Shown here in pieces: positions 36,462 to 44,820 of a stretch of DNA of 64,000 bases. The DNA is taken from positions 1-64,000 of the forward strand of contig JALEMI010000020.1 in assembly GCA_022768325.1 (NCBI GenBank), given 5' to 3'. Positions within the stretch are counted from its first letter, which is position 1; every line of letters begins with the position of its first letter. Position numbers and translations under genes: made by a program. Origin of the DNA: Bacteroidales bacterium (lineage in GTDB: Bacteria > Bacteroidota > Bacteroidia > Bacteroidales > Marinilabiliaceae). A model generated the notes under the pieces. That model had not been told where the DNA came from. It ran no database searches and was given only the letters and a program-made list of their open reading frames with translations.

Positions 36462-36508
36462 GGACGACGCATTGGGCGATAAAGGTCATTAATCATATAA
36501 AGATTTCG

Positions 36509-36516
36509 TATTTTTG
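36509..36516 (+). promoter_or_regulatory. Candidate -7 box of the aryl polyene cluster
   Basis: Plus-strand TATTTTTG matches TAnnTTTG, 94 bases before the first cluster gene at 36603. The -33 element is not clear. Confidence 0.35.
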
Positions 36517-36602
36517 TGACTTTGCGGCGGAGAACCTGGGAAAAAATCAGCCCGGGCTTGAAAGGTTGAAACAGAATACCGCGGCAAAGAAGACGTCAAG
36601 AG

Positions 36603-38129
36603 ATGTACCTCAACCTGAAAGACATATTTGGCATCCTGTATTCCGGCGAGCCGATAGAGCTACCGGAGGCGGACATGGCCTCTGTGGCATTGTGCCACAC
36701 ATTCCTCGAGACATTCAAGCAAGACAAGATTATTTACGGCATCAACACGGGATTTGGGCCAATGGCCCAGTATCGAGTGGGGGATGCTGACCTTATCGCA
36801 CTACAATATAACATTGTCCGGAGCCACTCGTGCGGAGCTGGCGAGGCGATGCCTCTCGTGGCGGTGCGGGGCGCAATGATCTCGCGCCTCATGACCTTCA
36901 TGCAATGCCGGTCGGGCATCAGCCCCGAGGTGGTGTTGCTGTTGGCGAAATTCATCAACCTTGGCATTTACCCCTACATTCCTCAGCATGGGAGCGTTGG
37001 CGCGAGCGGTGACCTTGTGCAATTGGCCCACCTGGCCCTCTGCCTTATTGGCGAGGGGAGAGTGAACTATGGCGGGGAGTGGCGCGAGACGGGCGACGTG
37101 ATGGCGGAGCGTGGGCTTAAGCCATTGACCCTCAGGGGACGCGACGGCCTCTCTGTCGTGAACGGCACAAGCATGATGACGGGCGTATCGTTGACAAACG
37201 TGCATGACGCTCGGCGGCTTGTGGACTGGGCGATAGCCGGGTCGGTGATGCTCAACGAGATTGTGGAGAGCTATGACGACCTGATGGACGAGCGGCTGAA
37301 CGCCGTGCGTCGACAGGACGGTCAGCAAATTGTCGCGGAGCGTATGCGCAGCTTGGCGCAAGGCAGCGGTCTCTTGCGGAAACGCGACAAAGAGCTGTAT
37401 CACGACACGGGGCGTCACGAGGGGGACTTCGGTCACAAGGTACAGCCGTTTTACAGCCTCAGGTGCATACCTCAGATTGTTGGGCCAGTGTGGGAGACCG
37501 TTGAAAACATGGCCCGCATTGTGGAGCTGGAGGTCAACTCGGCTGACGACAACCCAATTGTTGACCCTGAGGTTGGCAACGTATTCCACGGTGGAAACTT
37601 CCACGGGGACTACATATCGCTTGAAAACGACAAGTTGAAAATCGTCATGACGCGCATAGCCCAGCTTGCGGAACGTCAGACAAACTATATGCTCCACGAC
37701 AAGGTGAACGGCCTCATGCCACCCTTTGTGAACCTGGGGAGGCTTGGGCTCGACTACGGGATGCAGGCTTGCCAATTTACGGCCACGAGCACTACGGCTG
37801 AGTGTCAGACGCTTAGCAACCCCATGTACGTCCACACCATACCGTGTAACAACGACAATCAGGACATAGTCTCGATGGGGACGAACTCGGCACTAATCTG
37901 CCGGAAAGTGATTGACAACGCGGCGACGGTCATGGCAATCAACCTGATGACGATGTGTCAGGCGGTGGACTGTCGCAAAGTGTACGACAGGTTGGGCGAA
38001 TCGAGCAGGAGAGTGTATGACACGATAAGAAGCGTCTTCGCGACATTCAGCGCCGACCGAGAGCATTACACAGAGATAGCCGCCGTTGAACGCCTTATCA
38101 TGGGTCAAGACGCGGACGGCAAGAAATAA
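36603..38129 (+). CDS. Aromatic amino acid ammonia-lyase (HAL/TAL family) of the pigment cluster
   Basis: A 508-residue enzyme of the histidine/phenylalanine/tyrosine lyase family. The MIO-forming triad Ala-Ser-Gly is at 134-136 (SVGASGDLVQL), with the conserved tyrosine Y45 (IYGINTGFG) and the FHGGNFHG substrate-side segment. In flexirubin and Bacteroidota aryl polyene clusters this enzyme deaminates tyrosine (or phenylalanine) to give the aromatic starter acid. The selectivity segment reads VRSHSCGAGE, which does not settle tyrosine versus histidine. Histidine degradation is unlikely because no other hut gene is near and the neighbours are fatty-acid-like enzymes. Confidence 0.88.
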   Translation: MYLNLKDIFGILYSGEPIELPEADMASVALCHTFLETFKQDKIIYGINTGFGPMAQYRVGDADLIALQYNIVRSHSCGAGEAMPLVAVRGAMISRLMTFMQCRSGISPEVVLLLAKFINLGIYPYIPQHGSVGASGDLVQLAHLALCLIGEGRVNYGGEWRETGDVMAERGLKPLTLRGRDGLSVVNGTSMMTGVSLTNVHDARRLVDWAIAGSVMLNEIVESYDDLMDERLNAVRRQDGQQIVAERMRSLAQGSGLLRKRDKELYHDTGRHEGDFGHKVQPFYSLRCIPQIVGPVWETVENMARIVELEVNSADDNPIVDPEVGNVFHGGNFHGDYISLENDKLKIVMTRIAQLAERQTNYMLHDKVNGLMPPFVNLGRLGLDYGMQACQFTATSTTAECQTLSNPMYVHTIPCNNDNQDIVSMGTNSALICRKVIDNAATVMAINLMTMCQAVDCRKVYDRLGESSRRVYDTIRSVFATFSADREHYTEIAAVERLIMGQDADGKK

Positions 38130-38168
38130 GAACAAACAAACCGAAACATAAGTAACAGGAAACGAGAT

Positions 38169-38894
38169 ATGTACGCATTAGTCACAGGAGGAAGCCGCGG
38201 ACTTGGCCGCGCAGTGAGTGTGGCCTTGGCAAAAGAGGGCTACACGATAATCATCAACTACCGCAAGGGTCAGGCAGAGGCCGAAGAGACCCTTGCGATG
38301 GTACGCGCAGCGGGTTCGGACGGCGAGCTGTTGCCCTTTGACGTAGCCAATCGTGAAGAGGCCACGGCAGCCATTGAGGGATGGCAGAAATCTCACGCCG
38401 GTGAATACATTGCCGTCGTGGTGAACAACGCCGGCATCCGCCGCGACAACCTGATGGTCTTCATGCCATACGAGGACTGGAGCCAAGTATTGCGCATCAC
38501 CCTTGACGGCTTCTACAACGTAACGCAGCCCCTACTCCAGCCGATGCTGATTAAGAAATGGGGCCGCATTGTCAACATGGTATCGCTGAGCGGACTTAAG
38601 GGCCTGCCGGGTCAGACCAACTACTCGGCATCGAAGGGTGGCCTCATTGCCGCCACGAAGGCATTGGCACAAGAGGTGGCACGAAAGGGCGTGACCGTCA
38701 ACGCCGTAGCCCCCGGCTTCATACACTCGGACATGACGAAAGACCTTGACGAGGCGAGCCTGAAGAAGACCATCCCCGCCAACCGCTTTGGCGAGCCTGA
38801 GGAAGTGGCCGACCTCGTGGCATTCCTTGCCTCGGAGAAAGCTGGCTACATTACGGGCGAAGTCATCTCGATAAACGGCGGTTTATACACCTAA
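38169..38894 (+). CDS. 3-oxoacyl-ACP reductase (FabG-like) of the pigment cluster
   Basis: A 241-residue short-chain dehydrogenase. The NADPH-binding motif is TGGSRGLG (about 6-13), the NNAG is at 86-89, the catalytic serine lies at 139/141, and Y152-x3-K156 (NYSASK) completes the triad. The C-terminus ITGEVISINGGLYT fits FabG. It reduces 3-oxoacyl-ACP intermediates in each extension round of the polyene chain. It is the ApeQ counterpart of the Escherichia coli aryl polyene cluster by function. It precedes the first ACP gene by 3 bases. Confidence 0.88.
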   Translation: MYALVTGGSRGLGRAVSVALAKEGYTIIINYRKGQAEAEETLAMVRAAGSDGELLPFDVANREEATAAIEGWQKSHAGEYIAVVVNNAGIRRDNLMVFMPYEDWSQVLRITLDGFYNVTQPLLQPMLIKKWGRIVNMVSLSGLKGLPGQTNYSASKGGLIAATKALAQEVARKGVTVNAVAPGFIHSDMTKDLDEASLKKTIPANRFGEPEEVADLVAFLASEKAGYITGEVISINGGLYT

Positions 38895-38897
38895 GCC

Positions 38898-39146
38898 GTG
38901 GCTGACACAACGGACGTAGACGCCAGGCTTCGGAAGGCATTGGGATCGGAATTTGAAATTGCCGAGAGCCTGATGAGTGACGACGCCGACCTGGTCGGGA
39001 CGCTTGGCATAGACAGCCTCGACATGGTCGACCTGGCCATAGTCGTGCAGAGCGAGTTTGGCGTCAAGCTGAGTCGCGAAGAGATGGTCAAAGCGAAGAC
39101 ACTTGGCGACCTCAAGACATTAATAGCGAGCAAACTTAATGGCTGA
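38898..39146 (+). CDS. Acyl carrier protein 1
   Basis: An 82-residue carrier protein with the phosphopantetheine attachment serine S40 in GTLGIDSLDMVDL and the acidic helix II typical of ACPs. It starts with GTG at 38898; the preceding gene stops three bases upstream. Its 3' end overlaps the acyltransferase gene by 8 bases. Likely carrier of the starter or of the growing polyene chain. Confidence 0.88.
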   Translation: MADTTDVDARLRKALGSEFEIAESLMSDDADLVGTLGIDSLDMVDLAIVVQSEFGVKLSREEMVKAKTLGDLKTLIASKLNG

Positions 39147-40053
39147 GACGGCGAAACAGAAATGGAACGGACAGTCGCGCGGCGGCACGTTCGGCACATG
39201 GTGTTTCGTCATGTTGGTACGGCACGCGGGGTTGGGGGCGGCGTATGCCCTCCTGGCTCTTGTCGTGCCGTATTTTGTTGTCTTTGCACCCAGAGCAACA
39301 CGGGCCACGTGGCGTTTTTGCCGAAGGATTCGCGGGCTGGGCGTGTGGCGTTCGGTTGTTGAAATCTTCGGGACTTATTACGCCTTTGGGCAGTGCATAA
39401 TTGACAAAATAGCCATTGGTCAGGGCCTCTCGGCTCAATATCATTATGAGATTGAGGGTGAGGAGGAGATAGACGGGCTATTTGTGGACGGCGACAAAGG
39501 GGAATGTGTTGCCGCCATCTTTGTGGGCGGGCACATTGGGTCGTGGGAGTGCGGCGCGCCATTCTTTGCCCGATTTGGCAAGCGGATGAACGTGACGATC
39601 TTCAACAACGAGCATGAAGAGATAGAGAGCGTCATTGAGCGCGAGAGCCAAGGGCGGAGCTTCAACCTAATCCCCTTGAAACGCGACTGGCTTGAGAGCA
39701 TCATGGAAATCAAGGGAGCGTTGGACAGAGGAGAATTTGTCTGTTTCATGGGCGACCGATACATGACGGGATCTCCGACGCGGGTATTGGACTTCATGGG
39801 TCATAAGGCCCGATTTACCAATGGGCCTTTTGACGTATGCTCGGCCTTGCGAGTGCCGATGGCCTTCTTCTTCGTGATGCGCGAGAGCGGGCGTCGATAC
39901 CGGATATTTTTCAAGGTATTGAAAAACGAGAGCGGGCGGCGTGCCGACGCGAAGGCCTTGCAGAGCGCATTTGTAGAACAATTGGAGCGGATGGTGCTAC
40001 GGTATCCTCGCCAATGGTTCAACTTCTACGACTATTTTGACATTGAAAATTAA
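39139..40053 (+). CDS. LpxL/HtrB-like lipid acyltransferase of the pigment cluster
   Basis: A 304-residue protein with an N-terminal hydrophobic segment (about 23-50) and a lysophospholipid/lipid A acyltransferase type core: the HxxxxE-like motif appears as GGHIGSWECGAPFF (H138 region), with EIEGEEE and a RYMTGSPTRVLDF segment. Such enzymes in aryl polyene clusters (ApeJ-like) link the polyene or a fatty acid to a lipid carrier. The substrate is not shown by sequence. Overlaps the preceding ACP gene by 8 bases. Confidence 0.78.
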   Translation: MAETAKQKWNGQSRGGTFGTWCFVMLVRHAGLGAAYALLALVVPYFVVFAPRATRATWRFCRRIRGLGVWRSVVEIFGTYYAFGQCIIDKIAIGQGLSAQYHYEIEGEEEIDGLFVDGDKGECVAAIFVGGHIGSWECGAPFFARFGKRMNVTIFNNEHEEIESVIERESQGRSFNLIPLKRDWLESIMEIKGALDRGEFVCFMGDRYMTGSPTRVLDFMGHKARFTNGPFDVCSALRVPMAFFFVMRESGRRYRIFFKVLKNESGRRADAKALQSAFVEQLERMVLRYPRQWFNFYDYFDIEN

Positions 40054-40065
40054 AACATTAGAGAG

Positions 40066-40488
40066 ATGATATTGGACGGCAAAGAGCAGATTTGCGGATA
40101 CATACCCCAGCGCGAGCCCATCGTAATGGTGGACAAGCTGTACAGCTTTGAATCGGACCGGAGCGAGACGGGCCTGACCGTGGACGGGGCAAGCATCTTC
40201 GTGGAAGACGGTCGGCTGATGGACGGCGCCCTGATTGAGCACACGGCTCAGAGCGGCGCGTTGCACATTGGTTACGACTGCGTCATGCGCGGGCTGAACG
40301 TGCCCATTGGCCTGATTGGCGCGATAAACAAATACACCATCTCGCGATTGCCTCGCGTGGGCGAGAGCATCAGGACGAGCATTGCCATTGAGGCCAAGGT
40401 GGGCGACGTGAGCCTGATAGGGATAACGGTACGCGTGGGCGACGAAGTGATTGCCCAAGGGAAAATGAAAGTAGCGACTCCGCAATAA
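40066..40488 (+). CDS. 3-hydroxyacyl-ACP dehydratase (hotdog fold)
   Basis: A 140-residue hotdog protein with a FabZ/FabA-type start (YIPQREPIVMVDKLYSF), and a central helix carrying the acidic residue in LIEHTAQSGALHIGY. It is the probable dehydratase that introduces each double bond of the polyene (ApeI/ApeP-like). Located 13 bases after the acyltransferase and followed closely by a thioesterase. Confidence 0.82.
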   Translation: MILDGKEQICGYIPQREPIVMVDKLYSFESDRSETGLTVDGASIFVEDGRLMDGALIEHTAQSGALHIGYDCVMRGLNVPIGLIGAINKYTISRLPRVGESIRTSIAIEAKVGDVSLIGITVRVGDEVIAQGKMKVATPQ

Positions 40489-40492
40489 GGCG

Positions 40493-40942
40493 ATGATAAC
40501 CAAGCGATTGAAGCTCCACGAGGCGGCCTTGACGGACAGGATAGAACTGACCGTGCGGTTTAGCGAAGTGGACATGATGAAGGTGGCGTGGCACGGCAGC
40601 TACGTCGCCTTTTTGGAAGACGGGCGCGAACACTTTGGTATCACGTACCCTGGCGTTGGCTACGCGGACTACTTCCGGACGGGATATGTGGCCCCGGTGG
40701 TGAACCTGAACATTGACTACCGACAGAGCCTCCGTTGCGGCGACAGGGCGATTGTAGAGACGCGATACATATACTCAGAAGGCGCAAAACTGATATTTGA
40801 ATACGTCGTATACCGTAAATCGGACATGGCCATAATGGCCGTAGCGCAGACAACGCAGCTATTCATGACGGCCGAGGGCGAGATTCAGTACGCCGACCCG
40901 GACTTCTTCGTTGAATGGAAAAAGCGTTGGCTGAACAAATAG
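40493..40942 (+). CDS. Acyl-CoA/ACP thioesterase (hotdog fold)
   Basis: A 149-residue protein of the 4-hydroxybenzoyl-CoA thioesterase family: RFSEVDMMKVAWHGSYVAFLEDGRE includes the D-x-x-x-x-x-x-H-N/G core motif with D27 and H34, the usual catalytic acid region. It is an ApeK-like thioesterase that could release the finished chain or edit stalled ones. Spacing of 4 and 1 bases to its neighbours supports one transcript. Confidence 0.8.
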   Translation: MITKRLKLHEAALTDRIELTVRFSEVDMMKVAWHGSYVAFLEDGREHFGITYPGVGYADYFRTGYVAPVVNLNIDYRQSLRCGDRAIVETRYIYSEGAKLIFEYVVYRKSDMAIMAVAQTTQLFMTAEGEIQYADPDFFVEWKKRWLNK

Positions 40943-40943
40943 G

Positions 40944-42641
40944 ATGAAAACGTACGTCGGCCTGCACAAGAGCCTCATAAGCGGATATGGCGAAAACATG
41001 AGCGACACCCTTGCCAAGATGGGCGAAGGGCGCACGGCATTGCGTCGTCAAGAGTGGGACGACGGGACGACATATTTTGCCCAACAGGCCACCAACAGAC
41101 AAGCGACAGAGAGCCTCTCGCGGCTTGAAGCCATGGGTGTTGACGCACTGAAGAACTGCATGGAGGGCAACGGATGGACGGCAACGGATGGCCGCCGGAC
41201 GGGCATAATAATCTCAACGACAAAGGGCAACATTGCCGAAGCACGGACATCGGCACCTGAAGAGGCGTCGCGCATATTCATATACGAAATGGCGAAGCGG
41301 ATCTGCCGCGCAGCGGGGATTGGGGCTGAGCCAATCGTGATATGCAACGCATGCATCTCGGGCGTCGCGGCAACCATTGTGGCGTCGCGGCTTATCAGGT
41401 GCGGGGAGTATGACGACATCTTTGTTGTTGGGTTGGACGAATCGAGCCGCTTTGTCACGAGCGGCTTCTTGGGCTTCCGTTCGGTGAGCGCGAGGCCTTG
41501 CGTACCCTACGACGCGCGGCGTGACGGGCTTAGCCTGGGCGAAGCGGCGGGGAGCATCTTATTCACCAACAGAGCCACGGGCGGAGCAGAGACCGTGATT
41601 GAGGGTGGAGCGTTGAGCAACGACGCCAACCACATATCCGGGCCATCGCGTACGGGCGAGCCATTGGCGGAAGCAATCCGCAGGGCCGTAGGTCAGAGCC
41701 ATAGGCGGGCGGAAGAGGTAGCCTTTGTAAACGCCCACGGGACTGGCACAGCGTATAACGACGAGATGGAGGCCAAAGCCATTGACCTTGCGGGAATGGC
41801 GGGAAGCCCTGTTAACAGCTTGAAACCGTATCTGGGCCACACACTGGGCGCATCGGGTCTGATAGAGCTGATGGTATGCGACGACGAACTGCATCGCGGG
41901 GAGATATTGCCCACACTGGGCTTTGAGACCCTCGGGGTGAGCAAAAGCCTGAAAGTGAGTGGCGAGCCTCAGAAAATCGAAGGCACATATTGCGTCAAGA
42001 CGGCCTCTGGATTTGGGGGATGTAACGCCGCCGTCGTCATGAGCAAAGGATGTGACGGTCGGGACGTTGACGCGTGTCGGGACGTTGAGCTGAGCACAGT
42101 CCGAAGCGTGGACATCCGCGGCGGGAGAATACTCGTGGACGGGCTGGACGCATTGGGCGACGGGCGTGAACGGGACTTTGACAGCCTTGTGCGCGACGCG
42201 TATCACAACCTTGACGCCCCGAACCTCAAGTTTTTCAAGATGGACGACCTTTGTAAAATGGGGTATCTTGGGGCTGAGTACCTGTTGCGGGATGTTGAGC
42301 TCGGCGAGGACGAGCGGCGTGACATGGCGATAATGATGGCCAATCGTTCCGGCTCATTGGACACCGACATCGCGTATATCCGCCAAATGGAGGACGGGAC
42401 GGCAAGCCCCGCGAAATTTGTATACACACTTCCGAACATCGTAATTGGCGAGATAAGCATCCGCCATAAGATACACGGCGAGAGCCTCTTCGTGATCATG
42501 CCACAGCGCGACGACGAGAAATTGCGCCGCATTGGCACGAAGATGCTCGACATGAGCCGCACAAAAAAGGCCATATTCGGATGGTGCGAGAAATTGGCCG
42601 ACAGATATGAACTACACATCGAACTAATAGAAACCAACTAA
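40944..42641 (+). CDS. Ketosynthase fused to a degenerate ketosynthase-like domain
   Basis: A 565-residue protein. Residues 1-375 are a FabF-type beta-ketoacyl synthase with the triad C137 (CNACISG), H265 (NAHGTGT) and H299 (LGHTLGASG). Residues about 390-565 are a second, shortened ketosynthase-like unit (LKFFKMDDLCKMGYLGAEYL, MMANRSGSLDTD, FVYTLPNIVIGEISIRH) with no cysteine at the active-site position (Asn in TLPNIV). In other Bacteroidota flexirubin clusters I recall this short unit as a separate gene. The fused domain probably partners another ketosynthase, like a chain-length factor. The pigment cluster's main elongation enzyme is either this protein or the next ketosynthase. Confidence 0.85.
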   Translation: MKTYVGLHKSLISGYGENMSDTLAKMGEGRTALRRQEWDDGTTYFAQQATNRQATESLSRLEAMGVDALKNCMEGNGWTATDGRRTGIIISTTKGNIAEARTSAPEEASRIFIYEMAKRICRAAGIGAEPIVICNACISGVAATIVASRLIRCGEYDDIFVVGLDESSRFVTSGFLGFRSVSARPCVPYDARRDGLSLGEAAGSILFTNRATGGAETVIEGGALSNDANHISGPSRTGEPLAEAIRRAVGQSHRRAEEVAFVNAHGTGTAYNDEMEAKAIDLAGMAGSPVNSLKPYLGHTLGASGLIELMVCDDELHRGEILPTLGFETLGVSKSLKVSGEPQKIEGTYCVKTASGFGGCNAAVVMSKGCDGRDVDACRDVELSTVRSVDIRGGRILVDGLDALGDGRERDFDSLVRDAYHNLDAPNLKFFKMDDLCKMGYLGAEYLLRDVELGEDERRDMAIMMANRSGSLDTDIAYIRQMEDGTASPAKFVYTLPNIVIGEISIRHKIHGESLFVIMPQRDDEKLRRIGTKMLDMSRTKKAIFGWCEKLADRYELHIELIETN

Positions 42642-42651
42642 CTATCGGAAA

Positions 42652-42912
42652 ATGGAAAACTTCACGAAAGAGAAACTGAAAGAGCAAATAATACAAACCC
42701 TTAATCTTGAAGACATTACGGCAGAGGACATTGAGGACGACGCCCCGCTCTTTGGCGAGGGACTTGGGTTGGACTCAATCGACGCGCTGGAGCTGATATT
42801 GCTCTTGGAGCGGGAGTATGGCATCAAACTCGCCACGGCCGCTGAGGCTCGGCCAATCTTCAAGTCGGTGAGCGCGATGGCTGAATATATTGGTCAACAC
42901 TCGAAGAAATAG
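42652..42912 (+). CDS. Acyl carrier protein 2
   Basis: An 86-residue ACP with the attachment serine S42 in GLGLDSIDALEL and typical acidic helices. The cluster thus has two carriers, as aryl polyene clusters usually do. The gene is followed directly by the second ketosynthase. Confidence 0.9.
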   Translation: MENFTKEKLKEQIIQTLNLEDITAEDIEDDAPLFGEGLGLDSIDALELILLLEREYGIKLATAAEARPIFKSVSAMAEYIGQHSKK

Positions 42913-42928
42913 ACCACCACTGGGCAAG

Positions 42929-44107
42929 ATGGCGCACGGGAGAGTGAGGATAATAGGCATGGGCGCAGTGAGCGCCATTGGCGCGGGGCTTGACGCGACG
43001 CTTGAATCATTGCGCGCGGGGCGTAGCGGCATTGGCGACATGAGGCACTGCGTGAGCCACCTTGGCGTACCCGTGGGCGAAGTGGACCTGACGGACATGG
43101 AGATGGCTCGGGAATTGGGCATGGAGGCGGGAGCGCATGGGCGCACCACACTATTGGCCACCATGGCCGCCCGGGAAGCCATTGAGAACGCGGGATTGGA
43201 CACAGCCTCCCTCGGGAAGACGGCACTCATCTCGGCCACGACGACGGGCGGAATGCGCGAGACACCACTATTCTACGCGCCATTTGCCGACGACAATGGG
43301 CGGGGGCGGCTACGTCACGCATGGCGACATCCGACATCGAACCATACCGACGAAATGGCGGAAGCCTTGGGAATTGGCGGATGGCGGACAACCATCAGCA
43401 CCGCCTGCTCAAGTGGGGCTAACGCCATAATGACCGGCGCGATGATGATTGAAACAGGGATGGCGGAGACCGTCATTGCCGGCGGAGCGGACTCGCTCTG
43501 CGCCTTCACCCTTGGGGGCTTCAACTCGTTGAAGATATTGAGCGGCGACGCTTGTCACCCCCTGAGCGAGGGGCGCGACGGTCTTAACCTTGGCGAGGGT
43601 GCGGCGTACATCGTGATGACAGCCGACGACAGCCGGAAGGCCACGGGATGGCTATCGGGATGGAGCAACGCCAACGACGCACACCATCAGACGGCGATGA
43701 GCGACGAAGGGAGAGGATGTCAGAAGGCGATGCGCGAGGCGATGAAGAGGGCCAAGGTGACACCGGCGGAAATTGGATACATAAACCTCCACGGGACAGC
43801 CACGCCGAACAACGACGCGACGGAAATGGCGGCCATAGAGAGCGTATGGGGTGGCGAAATGCCGCTATTCGGGTCGACAAAAGGGCTTACGGGGCATACG
43901 CTTGCCGCAGCTGGGGCGTTGGAGGCCGTGTTTTGCCTATTGGGACTGCGCGAAGGCGTGGCGTGGGCGAGCGCGGGCCTCACGACACCCATGGCGGGAC
44001 ACACATCGGCATTGAGAGAGAACAAGGCCACGGAGAGCGAGTACGCATTGAGTAACTCGTTGGGCTTTGGAGGCAACTGCACGGTATTAATACTTAGGAA
44101 AGCATGA
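42929..44107 (+). CDS. Beta-ketoacyl-ACP synthase (FabF-like)
   Basis: A 392-residue ketosynthase with start RVRIIGMGAVSAIG, nucleophile C160 in STACSSG, and histidines H288 (LHGTAT) and H323 (GHTLAAAG). An upstream TTG at 42890 would extend it by 13 residues and overlap the ACP gene, but the ATG at 42929 gives the family's normal N-terminus. Its stop overlaps the next gene's start (ATGA). It probably carries out chain extension or forms a heterodimer with the following truncated ketosynthase, as described for ApeO-ApeC of E. coli. Confidence 0.88.
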   Translation: MAHGRVRIIGMGAVSAIGAGLDATLESLRAGRSGIGDMRHCVSHLGVPVGEVDLTDMEMARELGMEAGAHGRTTLLATMAAREAIENAGLDTASLGKTALISATTTGGMRETPLFYAPFADDNGRGRLRHAWRHPTSNHTDEMAEALGIGGWRTTISTACSSGANAIMTGAMMIETGMAETVIAGGADSLCAFTLGGFNSLKILSGDACHPLSEGRDGLNLGEGAAYIVMTADDSRKATGWLSGWSNANDAHHQTAMSDEGRGCQKAMREAMKRAKVTPAEIGYINLHGTATPNNDATEMAAIESVWGGEMPLFGSTKGLTGHTLAAAGALEAVFCLLGLREGVAWASAGLTTPMAGHTSALRENKATESEYALSNSLGFGGNCTVLILRKA

Positions 44108-44820
44108 GCAGTGGCGGGATGAGCATATTGTCGGCTACGCGATACACGGAAGCGACGGACATAAAGGGGTTGATTGCGGACGCTGGGACACGGCGGCGCA
44201 TGAGCCGCTTGATAAAGATGGGCGTCGCGACGGGAATGGATTGCCTCGTGAAGGGGGGCATTGGTTGTCCTGACGCGATTGTGTGCGCCACGGGGTATGG
44301 ATTCCTGGCCGACTCGGAGAAGCTGTTGGGTCAGATGGTATCGGCGGGAGAAGAGATGATGTCCCCCACCCCATTCATGCAATCGACCTTTAACTCCATT
44401 GGGAGCAGCATAGCCATCATGACCGGAAGTCAGGGCGCGAACATGACGTTTGCCGATGGATGGAGGTCGGTTGGCGCGGCATTGGTGTTCTGCCAAATGC
44501 TTATTACGAGCGGCGAGGCGGAGACCGTGCTTCTCGTGGCTGGGGACGAGCTGACCCCTACCCTACGCACAATTGTGGACCGGATGGGCTGCGCGAGACA
44601 TGGGATTGCGGCTGGCGAAGGCGTGGCGGCAGTCCTGATGGGGCGTGAAGGGGGCATAGGTACGATTGAGGAAATCTGTCCGACAACGGAGAGATGGCCA
44701 ATTGAGAAAAGCGACTGGGCATTTCCGACGGCAAGCGCGATGCGCCTTCTTGACGCGATAGAACGAAAAGAGACTACAACATACGAAACGACAGGAGCAA
44801 AATGCAGAATTGGATTTTAA
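44104..44820 (+). CDS. Ketosynthase-like chain-length factor (truncated KS)
   Basis: A 238-residue beta-ketoacyl synthase N-terminal-domain protein, half the normal length. At the nucleophile position it reads TGSQGANMTF, with Ser and Gln instead of Cys, so it is not expected to condense chains itself. ApeC in E. coli has the same character and dimerises with a ketosynthase to set chain length. It overlaps the preceding ketosynthase by 4 bases and the deacetylase by 19, so all are translated together. Confidence 0.78.
   Translation: MSSGGMSILSATRYTEATDIKGLIADAGTRRRMSRLIKMGVATGMDCLVKGGIGCPDAIVCATGYGFLADSEKLLGQMVSAGEEMMSPTPFMQSTFNSIGSSIAIMTGSQGANMTFADGWRSVGAALVFCQMLITSGEAETVLLVAGDELTPTLRTIVDRMGCARHGIAAGEGVAAVLMGREGGIGTIEEICPTTERWPIEKSDWAFPTASAMRLLDAIERKETTTYETTGAKCRIGF

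Noticed and set aside
36603-38129. Histidine utilisation (hutH) assignment
   Set aside because: Although the lyase is of the HAL family, no hutU, hutI or ftcD is adjacent and all following genes are fatty-acid-like, so a pigment-starter role is better supported.
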